A stretch of DNA of 64,000 bases from Allacma fusca (taxonomy: Eukaryota; Arthropoda; Collembola; Symphypleona; Sminthuridae): assembly GCA_947179485.1 (NCBI GenBank), contig OX359248.1:2745501-2809500 (forward strand), in the 5' to 3' direction. Under the pieces are notes generated by a model that had not been told where the DNA came from, searched no databases, and saw nothing but the letters and a program-made list of their open reading frames with translations. The translations under genes were made by a program, and so were the position numbers. This document shows, piece after piece, positions 1-14,400 of this stretch (positions within the stretch are counted from its first letter, which is position 1; every line of letters starts with the position of its first letter).

Positions 1-2497
1 AGAAGTACATCTTCCCGGAGTACATACCGTTATGGAAGGAACAATAACTGGGAGCAATATATGTATGTATGCATCAGTTACATTCACATTGCGGGGCCGT
101 CAAAGCATCTACCATAACGCCTATAGTTTTTATAGGAGAATCATAGATCGTTTATACGGGAACAACTATGTACTCGATTTTTTTTTCATGAAAATAGGCT
201 GGAATATTGTTCCTAGGCCTGGGTAAGTGGCACGTGCCATGATATTACAACCTTGGCCAAGAGGAATAATTGAGTGAGACATGATCTCTGCCCGGCTGAG
301 GGCAGATCTCTGTCCATTAATTTTAAAGGTTATGTACATGAAGACACTACAGTTGTAGAGCTCCCTTTGGAAGGGTCGTTGACAATGAGATATACGAGTG
401 GCACTCCGGGTCCAAGATATCTTAGAAGGGCAAAAGAACGTTAATTCATGTAAATTCATTCCCTGCTCAAACTAAGGCGACTACTTTGACAAACCATAAC
501 TTCCACTAGCTTTTACCATACTCATTGGAAACTACTCCCAAGCTCTTCCAGGGATTGTAGAGCGGGAGGGAAAGTGTGAAACCTTGTGTCAATGTTTAAA
601 GAGTTACCATATTGGAGTTTGAAGTATCCGTCTGAGCAAGACTTTCCAACACATTGAAGGAATAACGTCTACTATTATATGTTATCCAATCCCAATCTTG
701 CTCAACACTCTCGTTTCCATTAGGTAATGCATTGAGTGTCAAGGCAGATTTTGGCATGCATAGGATAACTTCTTGGCGACTTTAACACTTTGGTAGAATT
801 GCATACTTGAAATTCTTCAGAGTCACGAATCCTTGGAATTTGCTCTTTTCTCACATTCCAAAGGCAACGGAGATTATTGAATAATGATTTTGAATTAGTT
901 ACTCACAAGTGGATCTAACTCATGGGGATTAATTCCCAGGAATTCTTAGTGAGAAATACATAAGTTCAAGCCAAGTTCCTTCACGGATGTTTACACAAAG
1001 TAACCAACTACACAGTTAATGCATATATAATCCACTAAAATTTAAATCCTGGATATAATTACATATGTACATTCCCTGGAATTAAAATCCCTTAATTGAA
1101 ACAACTTGCTTCGTTTGATCATTCCTTCTGTTAAATATCTGCACCATGTTCGTCCTTATCTGTGTGAGATCCACGAGTAACGGTGCTATCACTATCACTA
1201 TTTTCTAACACTGTTGAACTATCCCTGATTTATGTAATTATGTATGTGCTGATGAGGATTACACATTCAGTTTTGCTGGGTAGCGAAATAGCTTGGACAA
1301 AATATTGTTTAATTTATGCTGTGTTTTGATTCTATAGTTCTAGAATGGGCGTTGCATCACTCCCTTAATGACATGAGGATACGGATGTCCAATAATGAAG
1401 AAAGGAATAGATTTATGTAGATATTTATACTTGGATGACTGAGTACTGGATGGGAAGATTTATTCTAGATTAAGTGATGTGTTATTCTTGGATTTAGTGT
1501 GATAAATGGCTTGACATCTCCTGGAGCAACAAGAATATGAATAATATGATACATATTGATGATGATCCAATTTTAAATATCCTCCGCTCAAGTCTTCACT
1601 GGAAGTATTCAAAATGGTTTAAATTATGAGGAATGCTCCCGAGTTTTCGTAATCGAATGTGTACTTTGACAATGTAAGCTAATTGTGTAAGAGTTTCATC
1701 CACACATGTGCATATATGCACAATTGCTATAATGTCCTCCAGTAGAAACCAAATTCCAAAAGGATTACTCGCTTTTATAAGCTCGGGATCTGGACTAAAT
1801 TCATAGCTGACACTCCAATGGATGCAGCAATAACTAAGGGCGTCCCCAACAAGAAAAGAAAATATCTTGATTCCAACGGAAGTAAAATACAGCATTCATT
1901 ATAATTACTGGGACTGTGATGCTCCGACGTGCGGAGATATCTTGCCCAAATTTAACCTTCAAGGGAGTCATATTTTATAGTTAATTTCATTGTAATGCTG
2001 AGAGCCTGCCGAGAATCTATTAAATATGTCCTGTATTATAATAAAAACAAGTGGAGGAGACACTCCTCTCGCCTTGGATCACAGGGATAGCTTGCTCTCT
2101 TTCGACTTTCTCTTTCTGTATGTTATGTGTAGATACACACACGTATGTATCTCTACACATTTACATTATACGCATAAACTGGGCCCTGTATGTTTTATTA
2201 CACATACGTATGCACGTACGAATCCCCATTGTGGCTCGCAATCAAATACAAACGTCAGGCACGATATTTTCAAGTCGTAATTCTTTTCTAAGAGGAATGA
2301 GTTTTTGTCGGGGAAGAGCATTTCTAGGGATCCAAATTATACAGTGCAACTTCTCACAAGGATTTTATTGAGACAGTTGCTATATCTGAAGTAGTCAACT
2401 AGCTTTGTGTTATTGTTATTGAAACAATATGCACATGTTTTTTATTTTTATTTTGAGAGTGCACTGGTACTTCGTGTGGAGTATCAAAATAACTTAC
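1..2497. other. gene-poor left edge, probably intron or 3' flank of the DUF1397-like gene
   Basis: No exon with convincing similarity was found here. The remaining 3' exon or exons of the minus-strand gene whose second exon ends at 2498 should lie in this stretch or left of the window. A possible receptor-like membrane segment at about 1600-1900 on the minus strand is discussed as a finding only. The rest is AT-rich sequence with short TATGTA runs. Confidence 0.4.
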
Positions 2498-5400
2498 CAA
2501 CAGAGATGGGTAGTATCTTCATAAATTGTGGGACTCAATGCTTTCAGAGTACTGATGAATCGGTTAGCACAGTCATCCCAGTAGACAGATATTTTCTTGT
2601 AACACTCCGCATGACTGAGGAATTCTTTCTGAAAGGTTCGGTCTTTGCAGAGGAATGTAAATGCCTCATGAGCTCCTCGCACCGAGTCCTCAATTTTCTT
2701 CCGGGCATCTTCTCCCAAGCATCTATTCGTCCATCTGTGGACACAAGCCATCCCCGTGTCAAATGCGCTGGAAATAATAACAAAAATTATATTTAGATAT
2801 AATATTGAATCATCAACCATTCCGTTAGGAACACATTTGATCCTAACGGTACTGACTGTGAAAGCAGAAAAACCGGAAGTTGGGACAAAAGGTTCAATAA
2901 TAAGGAGAAGAATGATACACTGGGGCAACAGGATACATATTAACAAAACCCTAGTAAGTTCACATGTTGTAAGGACGAGAGGTTTGGAAGAGTGGCACTA
3001 AACCGCCACTCCCTTCACTGAGTCCTAAGATCGCGTCGACCCTGGCGCGTTTGTAGAATAATGTTTTTCATAGTACTTTGTAAAGAGCCTGAATGTTCTG
3101 GGCAGGAGAGCGTTTGTAAATCACATTGAACGCTTCTCTAATCCATTTACAGGCGAGAATAAACATCCAGCGATTAATCTCGCAATGGCAATTGTTGCCA
3201 TTGCGCTTCATACACTGGATACAAATAAAATTTTGACGGAATATATACATATATGATATTTGCATTTGGATTCCCTGGACATTTCTTCAGAACTACATAT
3301 ATACATTAGATTGCGTTAATGCTTTGATACATTTTGTTCTACAGAATATTAATAATCTGAAAAATAATAGAGTTTTTTATTGAAAAAAGAAAAAGTATTC
3401 TATCCTTAAGATCAATTTTTGTTTCATAAAATAAATAAATTCAGGTAATTACTCCAAAGGAGAATCAAGAGAAATAATTGATGTCCCACCCAGTAGGAAC
3501 AATTTTGGGGAGGGAACATTTTCAATTGGTAGTAATTTTCTTGTATTAAATACTGCTCTTAAAAACCGTCACAGCCATAATATAAAATCATTTCATTGAA
3601 ATTTTATCTAAATGGCAACTGAAATACTATGTTAAATTCAAAAGCACTATGTATAGCTAATTTTTTAATAAGGAACTAAATTATTCGTAAGCTAACAATT
3701 TCCTTCGCTACTGTATGTAATCAGGAATTTTGATCCCATCCATTTCCTGGAAGGTTCCGGACTGCCTGCATAAATTCCTGTAGTATTTGTAATAAATGTA
3801 TAGGGGGGATATTAGAGCATTACAAATAATCTGGAGTCTCGTATGTATGTACGGGATTTTTGATGTAGTAGCATCTTCCTGTTCTAAATTGTTTCGAACA
3901 TTGGAGAAATTAGTGAACCTTACGGTCCATGCTTTACTATGTATCTGTAGAAAGGAAGTTATTTTATTACTTATAATAATTCAGAATGGAAGTCCCTGAA
4001 ATTCCACTGCATGTATTCAAAAGCATTTTGATTATAAAAATGCTCCTTGTGAAACATTTAAAATAATCTCACAATTAGCCGACTCCCATTTCCATGGAAC
4101 AGAGTCAAATTTTGACATAATCAGCTAAATATAACTGTCTCAATCATTTTATAAGCCTATTATTTTACGCTCCAAATTGCCTTCTGGAGTCTATTTGGTT
4201 AGTAACATTGAAAGTCCTCACTTTTGACAGAACTCTTCCCTCTCCACTCACAATTCCAACCTGGAAAGGATCAAAGCTTTGTGAATTCTCCGTGTGTTGA
4301 GTGTACCCAGAAAATCAGCTCACAATTATCTTTGAATGAATACAGTTGCCCAAGTTCTTTACAACGACTGTATGTATGTGCCTGCATATGCATATGTACG
4401 TACTTCAAACAAGTACTAAGAAAATGTATAGTCTCATCTAAATCCCCTGCCTTGTGCAAATGTTCTCCCAAAAGTCAAATTTATCAGTCTTCTGAACAGA
4501 ACATTTCCCAAGTTAAGTATTCCGCTATTAGTGACGAGGGCTAATTATAATATCTCTTTCCCGAGAAACCCGACCCACACCAGGGTAAAAACGCATCTTC
4601 AGCCTTTTATCCTCCTCATTTTGTGCAGACAAAGTCCTTCCCCTTTTTGAATAGACCTAGGAGCTCTGTTCCTTTGAAATAATTAATGCGAAAAAAGTAC
4701 CGACCTATAGAAGTCTGATTTGCAATTAGGAGCTGATTCGCATCCTAATATCTCTGCTGATGGTGACAGTAAATAAAGTGTGAAGTGTGCACAGTTTGCA
4801 GAGACCAATGGGTCTGTGATTTGACGACGCTCCAGTTACTCCATTTAAAGTACGAAGGGAGCATGGATTTTGAAAATTTAAAAATATACCCATATTTGCA
4901 TACTAATTACTATTTTCCCCCATGTTCCCATTCATTAAAAATAGTATCTGGCTCTTGAAGATTAAAGTAGGGCAGGAATAGTATGCATCTGTACATTTCG
5001 ACGAGCCGCCAAGGGCACGTTTAGCATCTGCGTAAATTTCCTATGCTTAAATTTAGTGCTTGGTTTATTGTTAGTTTAGATTTTTCGGCGAGTGTACTTA
5101 ATTGCTATCATAACAGGCTATATACATCATACCATATGGGGAACATATTCTAGGGAACCCCGAAACAAAAGAGCAGTCAGCTTCCACAATGAGTGATATT
5201 TGGTAAAACTATCGATTACAATTTCTCCCACCAGAAATAATACAGGGTTTACATATGAAATTACATACTTATACATGTCTATCTAAAAATTATAAAATAA
5301 GGGAAAATATGTGACCAAAAGAGTGGTTCTATACAAATTCTCCCTGAATTACGCTCTTGATTGTTATTTTTGCATCATGATCTTGTATTTGTATGTACTG

Positions 5401-8400
5401 TATATGATGTATATAATTATCTACTGTTTTATAATTTACTACAATTTTCTTCAGTGCCTAAGGGAAACGACGTAGATTGTATTCATATGTATATACGAAG
5501 GGATAGGTATGTATATAACTAGGAAAAATTGAGTTGGTTGCCAGGAACTTGATCGAGAATAATGTCAAACTGGATTTGATAATAGTGAAAGGGATACTCA
5601 CTCACTGTAAACTAACCGCATTTTTTGCATAAAACAGATTTCTCGTACAGCCCAATTTTATGAGGCTAGAGGTTGAAAGCGTATATGTAATACTGTAATC
5701 ACATTTGTGAGATTGGAACCGTTGATCCATACAGACAGACCACATTACTCCCTTCCCACATACATTCTGTATTTAATGCACTGCTTTAATGAATGCTCTT
5801 TTGTTCGACTAGGTCCTCAATAAAATTTAAAGTAACTGAGTGAATTGTTCTTCCTGTATAATCAAATAACACCAGATCTACGGACGTATTGAGATTCGGG
5901 CATAGCGGCTTGCTGTACTTCCGCTTGAAACAACACTGACTGTGAGTATAACATGATACTAATTGAACATTGAACCCCCCACTCGGATTTCCATTTATGA
6001 ACTGAACTAGTTCCCATCCCAGACTCCAGGGTTCATTTTGCAGTATCCTATTCCCTTCCGTAGATTACGATCCCTTCATGCTGGTCAATTTCAAAGGAGA
6101 AGCAGTTGATGGAAACACTAAAAAAAAATATACACCGCTTTCAGAAGGAACGGCAGCTGTAAAAGGTTCTTTTTTTTTAAGAAACTCTGAAGTCAAAAGT
6201 AAAGGAAAAACGTCAGTGTTCCAGTCCCACATTTCAATATGAGGATTCCGGATAAAAATTGAAAATTTAAATATCAAGCTGCTACGGGAAAACCCTAATG
6301 AATTCAATTTTTATCCACCGCTTATATGGGAACGCCTCCTCCCGAAACGTAATGAAATTCCTGTCATTTCCCGGATCCAGAACTGTCGACCTTGGCACCG
6401 CTGGATGTTTTTCATCAAATAAATTCTCATTAAGAAGAAACGAAGTGATGACTGATTTGCAAGTGCAATGATGGAACACGAGAGTAAAAGAGTGTCACGG
6501 TCGTCTTGATGAGTCTCGACTGACATATCTGTACAGTGAATTACATGCATACATAATAAGTGTGTCTACACTACATATACACTGGATAACGCACACTTGC
6601 TCTTCAAGCCCACGTCCAGCCCATAGGAGAGTAATCATTTGAATGAGATCGGCTCTTTGAGTGTTGTTTTAGATCCGAGACTCTTTCCCCATTTACATAA
6701 TTGATTTGATCACATTAAGACACATCTTACAGCTCCTTGAAATAGCTCAGCTTATGAATTACAACTAACCGTGTGTAACGTAATTCACACAGCCTGGGCC
6801 AGGATGATTGAACGGTACGATGAACACTGTTAACCCACGCTGTTCCTCATCTCTTAGTTAATTATCTCAAATGTCACTCATTAAACAGAGGAGCAGTTCC
6901 TTGGTAGTGTCCTTCTGTCCTCCTTTTTTTTACAGTTTTGCGTAATTTTATTCCGATGTGTAGACAATTGACATAAAATCATTTTTTGTTTTTAAAATTA
7001 CAAAGTTTTTTCAGCTCAAGATATTAATGCACTGAGATTTTTTTTTTGGAAGAAAATTAAGGAACAGATTGATGAATCCAGGTTAAAACCTTTACTTAAC
7101 CCTGATTTAAATATTAGATTATTATTTCTATCTCTAGGATGCTCGTACGTATGCACGGTCCTAATGAATACTTGAGTGTAATTACGCTTCATATGAGGCA
7201 ACCTTGGATAGGGAAATTAACAGCCCATGAAATGCGGGAGCGACAGTCGGAATAAAATGTAATTTCGTAACCACTCCAACCTCCTTTCCGGCCCGTGACG
7301 TCAACAACCAAAGTAACACCAGAGGAAATTCTTTTATCTCTCTTTCCCTTAGTGATTATTTTAGATAGAACCTTCCAGCTATCTCTACTTCTCGTTCTCA
7401 TGTTGTATGTATGTATGTATGTATGTGATGCGTCGAAATAAGTGAAATAACATGAACACTAAAAAAGAGTCGTCATAAAATCCGGAAGGAAGATACAAAA
7501 TCGAATCTCTCCTCTACTGTCACGTATATGTGTCACAAGTCTCGGAAGTTCCAGGTCTTTCAAAAGTACTGTCAAGATATCTCCGATGATGGTGAGAGTG
7601 GTGAGACATTGTCGGATAAAATGTCATGCAGTAACTTCCTCATTTTAAGTCAGTTAGCAAGTGACCCGGGGAAAAAAATCTTTCATGAGACCCACAGGTA
7701 CGAAGTAATACACCTGTCCAATTTTTGAGTTACTTCCCCTTTTAAAATTGACTATTGAGCTAAAAGTTATTTCACAGTTTGGAGAATCTCGAGAAAGTTC
7801 TTATTACTCCAGGAAGGAGGGAACTTCGGAATTTCGTTTGATAACTTTTTTTTCTCCTTTGATCCCTCGGATGACAGAAATGGAACAAATGCTGACGCTC
7901 CCACCATACAAACATTCATCTGTGAAGAGTCTGGCATACTGTATGTCAAACATTTTATCTTTTATAGAGCAACAACTCTTCCCTTTTATTTCATAGGTTT
8001 CCCCTCCCCCCGTATTTCGGTTTTTTTCCGGGCCAAACGTATTTTTATAACCTTTTACGTAAACACTCCCGATGAATATGTCTCCACCAATACCAATTTA
8101 GACTCCTGTATCTTTCATCTATGACGTTCGTTCATGTATTGTTACGGACTACGTTCTACATTCACGGTTTGGTCGTTGACTTGTCTCCTCCCGATAAAAA
8201 TGTTTCTCCATATTTACAACCTTTCGATATTGACAGAGTGTAGGATCGTAGGAGGTTCGGAGTAGATTTTACCATTTCAAAGCGCCCCTTACAAAGGAGC
8301 AGGTTAGAATTGCAAAACATTAAAGACTCACGACTCACAGTATGTCCCGGTGATTTACCCTCACGGCTCTTAACAGTTTATCTTAAAGAGAGGAAACGTT

Positions 8401-11400
8401 TCCCCGAATAAAAATAAAAGCTTGTTAAATAAGTGCAACAGAGAGGATGTAAAATTCTTAGTCTCATATTTCTCTGAAGCCTCCACTTTTCTTGTATGTA
8501 GTAAATGGGGTAAGCACGGTTGGGATCAACTACTAGTTCCAATAGGTACATAACTCTGGCTTTATATAACAATTGATATCATATTTTCCAAACTAATGAG
8601 CATGGTAATGTTATGGCGGTTTATCGTAGGGAAAAAGCTCCCAACTTTCTCATCCTATTCTTAGAAAAACAGATTACCTGAGCTCCATGTAAAGTTGAGT
8701 ATCGTTTCAGGGTCTGCCTAAGAATACATGGGAACAGGTGGTGAGGTAGCCCTAGGAACACTAGGAAGGCAACACCTTAAGGATAACGTTTCTCCTTAGC
8801 TTGTGTAAACCCTACAAAAGTCCCATTTCCCAGCAATTCCAAGCCGGGGTATTTTTCCTGGTGAAATTCCATTTAAAATAGATATAACTATTCTGACAAT
8901 GTGAAGCATGATTTCCCACACATGAGGACCTTCCACCTGAAGGGAGGGGAATAAGTAAAGTGCTTTCGTGTTTTTGACGGAGGAACAATTACCCTCCTCA
9001 ACTGCTGCACATTTCTCAGGATATCTCCGACAATATTTTAACCTCATTTGGAATCTAGTATGGTTATCCTACCCGCCCCTGACTCCTGGAAAGATGAGGG
9101 AAAATATTGAATGGGGAAGCCAGTAAAATGGAAACTGGAGTAAGAATTTAACTAAACCAAAAATCAACATTTTGAGCAGGCTTGGGAAGGAAACAAAATA
9201 GCAATAAATTGACTGTATTAAAGCTTGAATTGGGTTCGAGGAAAAAATTTCCATCTCCCTATACGCCTTGGAAATTCAGTCTGCTATTTGGTTCAGAGCT
9301 GCTTTCAGGTAGTAAAAAATCAAGATCCGCACCTGAACCCGACCCGCACCTGAAATATCAGGTTAATTTTTTTCGTCGACCCGAACTTGGCCCTCCGGAT
9401 CCGAGTTAATATCCGCACCTGTCAGGTATTTTTGGATCAGGTATTGCTTGGCTACCCGCACCTGAAAAAATACCTGAGGTGCGGATCTCAAAACAAACCC
9501 GACCCGAACTTGAACCCGACCCGAACTTGAACCCGAACCTGAACCCGACTTTCAATTATTTTGTCAGAGGAAACTTATAAACATAAGTTCTATCCTAAGA
9601 CTTTATTAAAGTAAATATGATTTACAAATGACGTTAAGTTGAAAATGCAAAAATTTGTACTAATTTTAAGTGACATGTAGCACAAAGAGAATGGGAACAG
9701 CTATTGAAGCTTCCCCAAGCATTCTCTGAGTGATAGCTTTAGAAAGAGACCGCAGATAAGCGTCATGCTTTTCAATTTTAACGAAGTTAAGGCACAAGTA
9801 TACACGAAATAGATTCCAAATCGATGATGTCTATGTCTGCTACAACGCTAAGACTATATCATGAAATTAATTAGCAAAGTTTGACTGTTTGTTAATTTAA
9901 TGAATATGGCGGCTCTCACGCATCACTAAATACAACGTGTCTTTCAGCCATGTGAAGCTACATTAACGTTCAGATCAGCCTGAAAGTTTCATTCACTTGA
10001 ACTTAAAGTTAAATTATTAAGGTAAAAAAATACTTCCAAAATACCTGAAATTGCAAGTTCGGGTTCAGGTATTTTGAATTCGTCGTACCGAACCTGTACC
10101 TGACATTGAGGTCAGGTATATTTTTCAAACCCGAACTTGATCGTAACCCGACCTGTAATATCAGGTGCGGATCCTGGATGTACCCGCACTTGACCCGAAC
10201 CTCAGGTACTTTTTTTTGTAGCTGACCCGAACCCGACCCGAACCCGACCCGACGGGTATTTTTCAGGTACTACCTGATACCTGCAAGCAGCTCTGATTTG
10301 GTTTGAGACGCACATTACACGCGTCACTATAAATATGAGTACGCTCATAATACACAAGCTGTTGCTAGTGTTCCGTTCAATTTGTGTTAATGTAGTCTCA
10401 TCCCTGTATTTCATGCTTAGGATAGAGTCGGAGAACCAACCCTGGATTAGGTTTTGGGAGATAAAAGGCCTTCCACGGTTCCTCATCCCGGGGTAGGAAC
10501 ATATAATCTTAATCTTGAAAAAATTCTCATGCCCGCATCTTATGGTTTACGGGAGGCGTAACGGCTTCCCCTAGATAAACAGGGGCCAATTCAAGGTAAT
10601 AAACGCACACTTGGCCCTGCCTAGCCTCGTAAACAATTTCAAGTCAAATCCAGCTGAATGATTTTCAATGGAGAATATTTTCCCAATTTATGGCCAAGCA
10701 CATCGTCTATTTTCCCTTCCAGTCAAGTGGGTATGTACCGTTAAGGGGGGAAGAATGTCAGGGCTTTCTCCAAAGAAATGTCGTCGGATCCCGATTACAT
10801 ATTGATTTTTCTTTTATTCCTAGCTGTGTCTCTTCTGTTCCCTTTCTCTCACCAAGAAAAGGATTCTTCAAGCACAGTGACAGCTCTTTGTTTCACAACC
10901 TAATTAAATTCCAGTTACTGGGACTTTTTCTTGGGAGTAAGTACCTTCACAAGTCAAAGCCCGGAGGGTGACAACCGCTTTTCTCTTATTTCCCGTCTCT
11001 CGGAGTAAACCCTCGGAAGATTTGCTTATGGCTCGACCATTAGTTACTAGAAAATCGGTCGCCGTTACAAGAAATCACTGGAATTAGATTCCATTGTACG
11101 GAGCAATTCCCCTGAAAGCCATCCGTTGGAAGTTGACTTGGTAAGTGTTCGGAATTCAAATTGGGCTCAAAACTACAGGCAAATGCATAACTTTAATAAA
11201 TCCCGTTTCTCCAGTCATTCCACAATGAGCCTCACGTTCCGTCCTTTACTTTCCCCTTTCCCAGCTCTGTCTCCAGAATTCTGGGAAAATATATTTTCTC
11301 CATAGATTTTTTACGTGTATCAAAATTGGATGTTGTCATCGGTTCAGGAAATACAGTGTATTAAAAAAAGGAGGAAAAATTCGATGTATTACAGTCTGAA

Positions 11401-14400
11401 CGTAAGGGAGCTAGTAAAGGTTAGAGTGTCCGTCTAGTACTTAATAGGTCTTTATGTGCGTATAGATAGTATAGGTATTGCTTTCGCCAAGAAATAACAA
11501 AAGCAACTGGGTGTCAGCGAAGTTCCTACATTTAAACTTCCTTCCGGTTCAGATACACATATAACCAATGTATGTACAATACATCCTCAAAGCAAGTAAA
11601 GGAAAGCGTGAGAGGGAAAAAATCTATTAATAGCTTTGAGTCACATTTTATCCGAAGTATTTCTCTTTGGAAGGCAAACCCACATGAAAGCAAACGGTTT
11701 TCTGCTGAAACAGTCCTATCAACGGATTTTTATCATGGCCCTAAACCAGCCTGTACCATAAATTAGATTTATGTCCTTTTGTAACGGGAGCAAGTTGGTA
11801 GTGCAACTGTAACTTCCCGTTCCGGTGGTAACCTTTGCTGGTAAACAAAGGAAAGGCTCTGATTTTAGATCATCTGTGGAGTTGACAAATGGTTTATTCA
11901 TAGATGCCCCGTGTCTGTGCACAACGTTCCTAGTTATGAACTCCCTCAATTATCCGGACTCCAACGATCTTTTTACAAACGACTTGTTGTCAGCAAAAAT
12001 CTGTGGTTTCGATTGATCACAACCTGTGGTTAGTCTTAAACGATGGGGCTATAAGAGTAATTAATTTTTGTACATCAGTTTTTCAGATTGTCCTCAGACG
12101 ATGGTCATAATTAATATCAGAGATGAAAAATGACTTGGGGGAGAAAGTTATGGGGAGTAAATTTTAATTAAGCTTTTCCTTAGTATTTTAAAGGGAACTC
12201 AAATAAGAGTAATAATTTAGTATGCAAATCCGAGGGACTTGTTCCTAAGGCAGAGGAATTAATGGAGCCAACGATTCTTTTCTTATGAAGAGTCCCCGCT
12301 CCAGTTGGTGTCCGTCGTCTCACCTCCCCCGTACTCATAATTTACGATCCAGATCTCAGGAATGACTTCCAGGAATATCAAGTCTGAGCTGAAGTGAAGT
12401 TCATCTCATTCAAAAAAGATGACATTTCTCCACAAGATGTTCCTACTATTTTGATCATTAGTAGACCCTAATGAACTCTCCGGGTAAATTAAGTTACCAC
12501 GCGTGGTTTTACTTAGTTGTTGAATTCCCAAGTATATAGGTAGATATACGTCACGGTCGTTCTAACAATTCCCTCTATAAATTCAAATTCAGCATATGTC
12601 CGCTCATCCGTGAGACTTGATGTGAGGGAGAGTACTTCAAATACAAGGGAAGCAACAGGAACTCCAGTAAATAGGAGGAAATGAGATAGAACCAGATGCT
12701 GTAATCTAATTTATTACGGAATATGGGAGTAGGCGTGTGCGTTGCCTGACATAGAATCTATTTGAGGCTCAAAGTCCCATCAAACAGTCTAAAATGAAAC
12801 CATGCACACACCTACACCTTCCCCCAACCACTCTTTAATGAAACCACGACTGGCCGACTCTGAGCATTCGGAAGTTGAAGTTATTGAATTGTCATTAACT
12901 CAATGGTAAAAACTCAATTTTACTTCAAGGGATTCAATGGTTGCTAAAATATAATAATTATTATTATTTTCAGGAAAAACTAGGGAAGCTGAGAACAGTT
13001 TTTCATAACTGTCAGCCAAAAATAACCCCAAAATTAAACAACTTTCTCAAAAGCACCACTCACTTCTGGTTAGTCGTTAAACGGAGTCCAGGAAATGACA
13101 TCCGAAGTGGATTCCCAAAAGTTAACGATTACAAAAGTAAGAATAATTACATTTGCATAGTTGCTCTCATAGAAAGCAACTATGGCAATGTATAAAGATT
13201 GAGAAATGATTCTTCTACACACGAATACCTACATACGTAGCTACTCTTCATGGGATTTTAATTGGTATTGGGCAACTTTGGAACTAAATGTTTCCAGTCT
13301 TTTCGTTTCAAAGCTCCTGAAGAAAATTCCCTTTTTGTTTTTTTTATAGGAGGCTCATCTATTTTCCTCAAGTCTTCCTCAAATACATCCTCTATTGCTT
13401 GGAACATGTTCTTAGGTATTCTTAGATAGTTTAGAAGATGAAACGATCTCAAATTCCTAGCCAATGAGCTGAGATTATCCCATGAGATAGTTTTGTAACT
13501 TCAAAAAATATTTCCTTTCCATGCAGCCTCTCCTCACAAAGTATTAATTGTGTTCGCCTCCTGGGCCCCAGGATAATGAGAAAACATGAGAGGGGGATGT
13601 CGGAGAGGTAGGCTTACGCTAGTCAAGGTGCGACGATATGATCGAATGACAAAAAAAACATTCACGAGCAATTTCGTACAAGGCGGTAACATCCGTCAAT
13701 ATTTACGTAAGAATGAATTACGCCGAAAGAAGTAAAGACTTGTAAACACTTTTTTTTTCTTCCTTGAGTACGTAAATAATATATATCTACCGAGAGATGA
13801 TCAAAGTCTTTCATCATAACTTTCATCACTTGGTTGATTGCAAGCACAACAAAAACAAACTTGTGGTATCTATAGATTCGGAGGCGGAGCGGAGGTAAAC
13901 TCTTCTTGATCTCATTCAAGCCAACTTTTCCACGGTTTAGGAAAGTGTTCGAGGGGAGAAAGCTCTGGGTATAAAGCAATTTTATCACGGCCGTTATTGT
14001 CGGTCTGATCTGAAGCTTTTCAGCTCCATAAATAAACAGGTTCCTACATATGCGGACTAAATATATCGGAGTATAAGGCTCCACAAGGAGGTTCAAGCAG
14101 GAGGAAAGCTTACATCACGTTAAGATTCAAGTGGCGAGATAAGACACGTAAGGTTAGTGAAGAAAAGGCACATTTAAGCCACTTGTATAACCTTAATGTG
14201 TCCTGGCCCTCCCGACGTTACCCTCCACTAGGATTTTATCCTATTACTCTCTCCAGGACCCGGAACCGGGGAAATACGTGTTTTCTAACGTACTATTAAA
14301 CTGCCACTGACGTCTGCCTTTATAACTTCTTACAATAATAATCATAGAAACCCGACGGACCAAAGCAACAAATTACTTTTATAGATGTTACTCCAAGCAA

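Noticed and set aside
9182-9409. 75-codon open frame at the left end of the 1002-bp transposon
   Set aside because: Runs from flanking DNA across the terminal repeat; its Pro-rich end is the translated repeat word.
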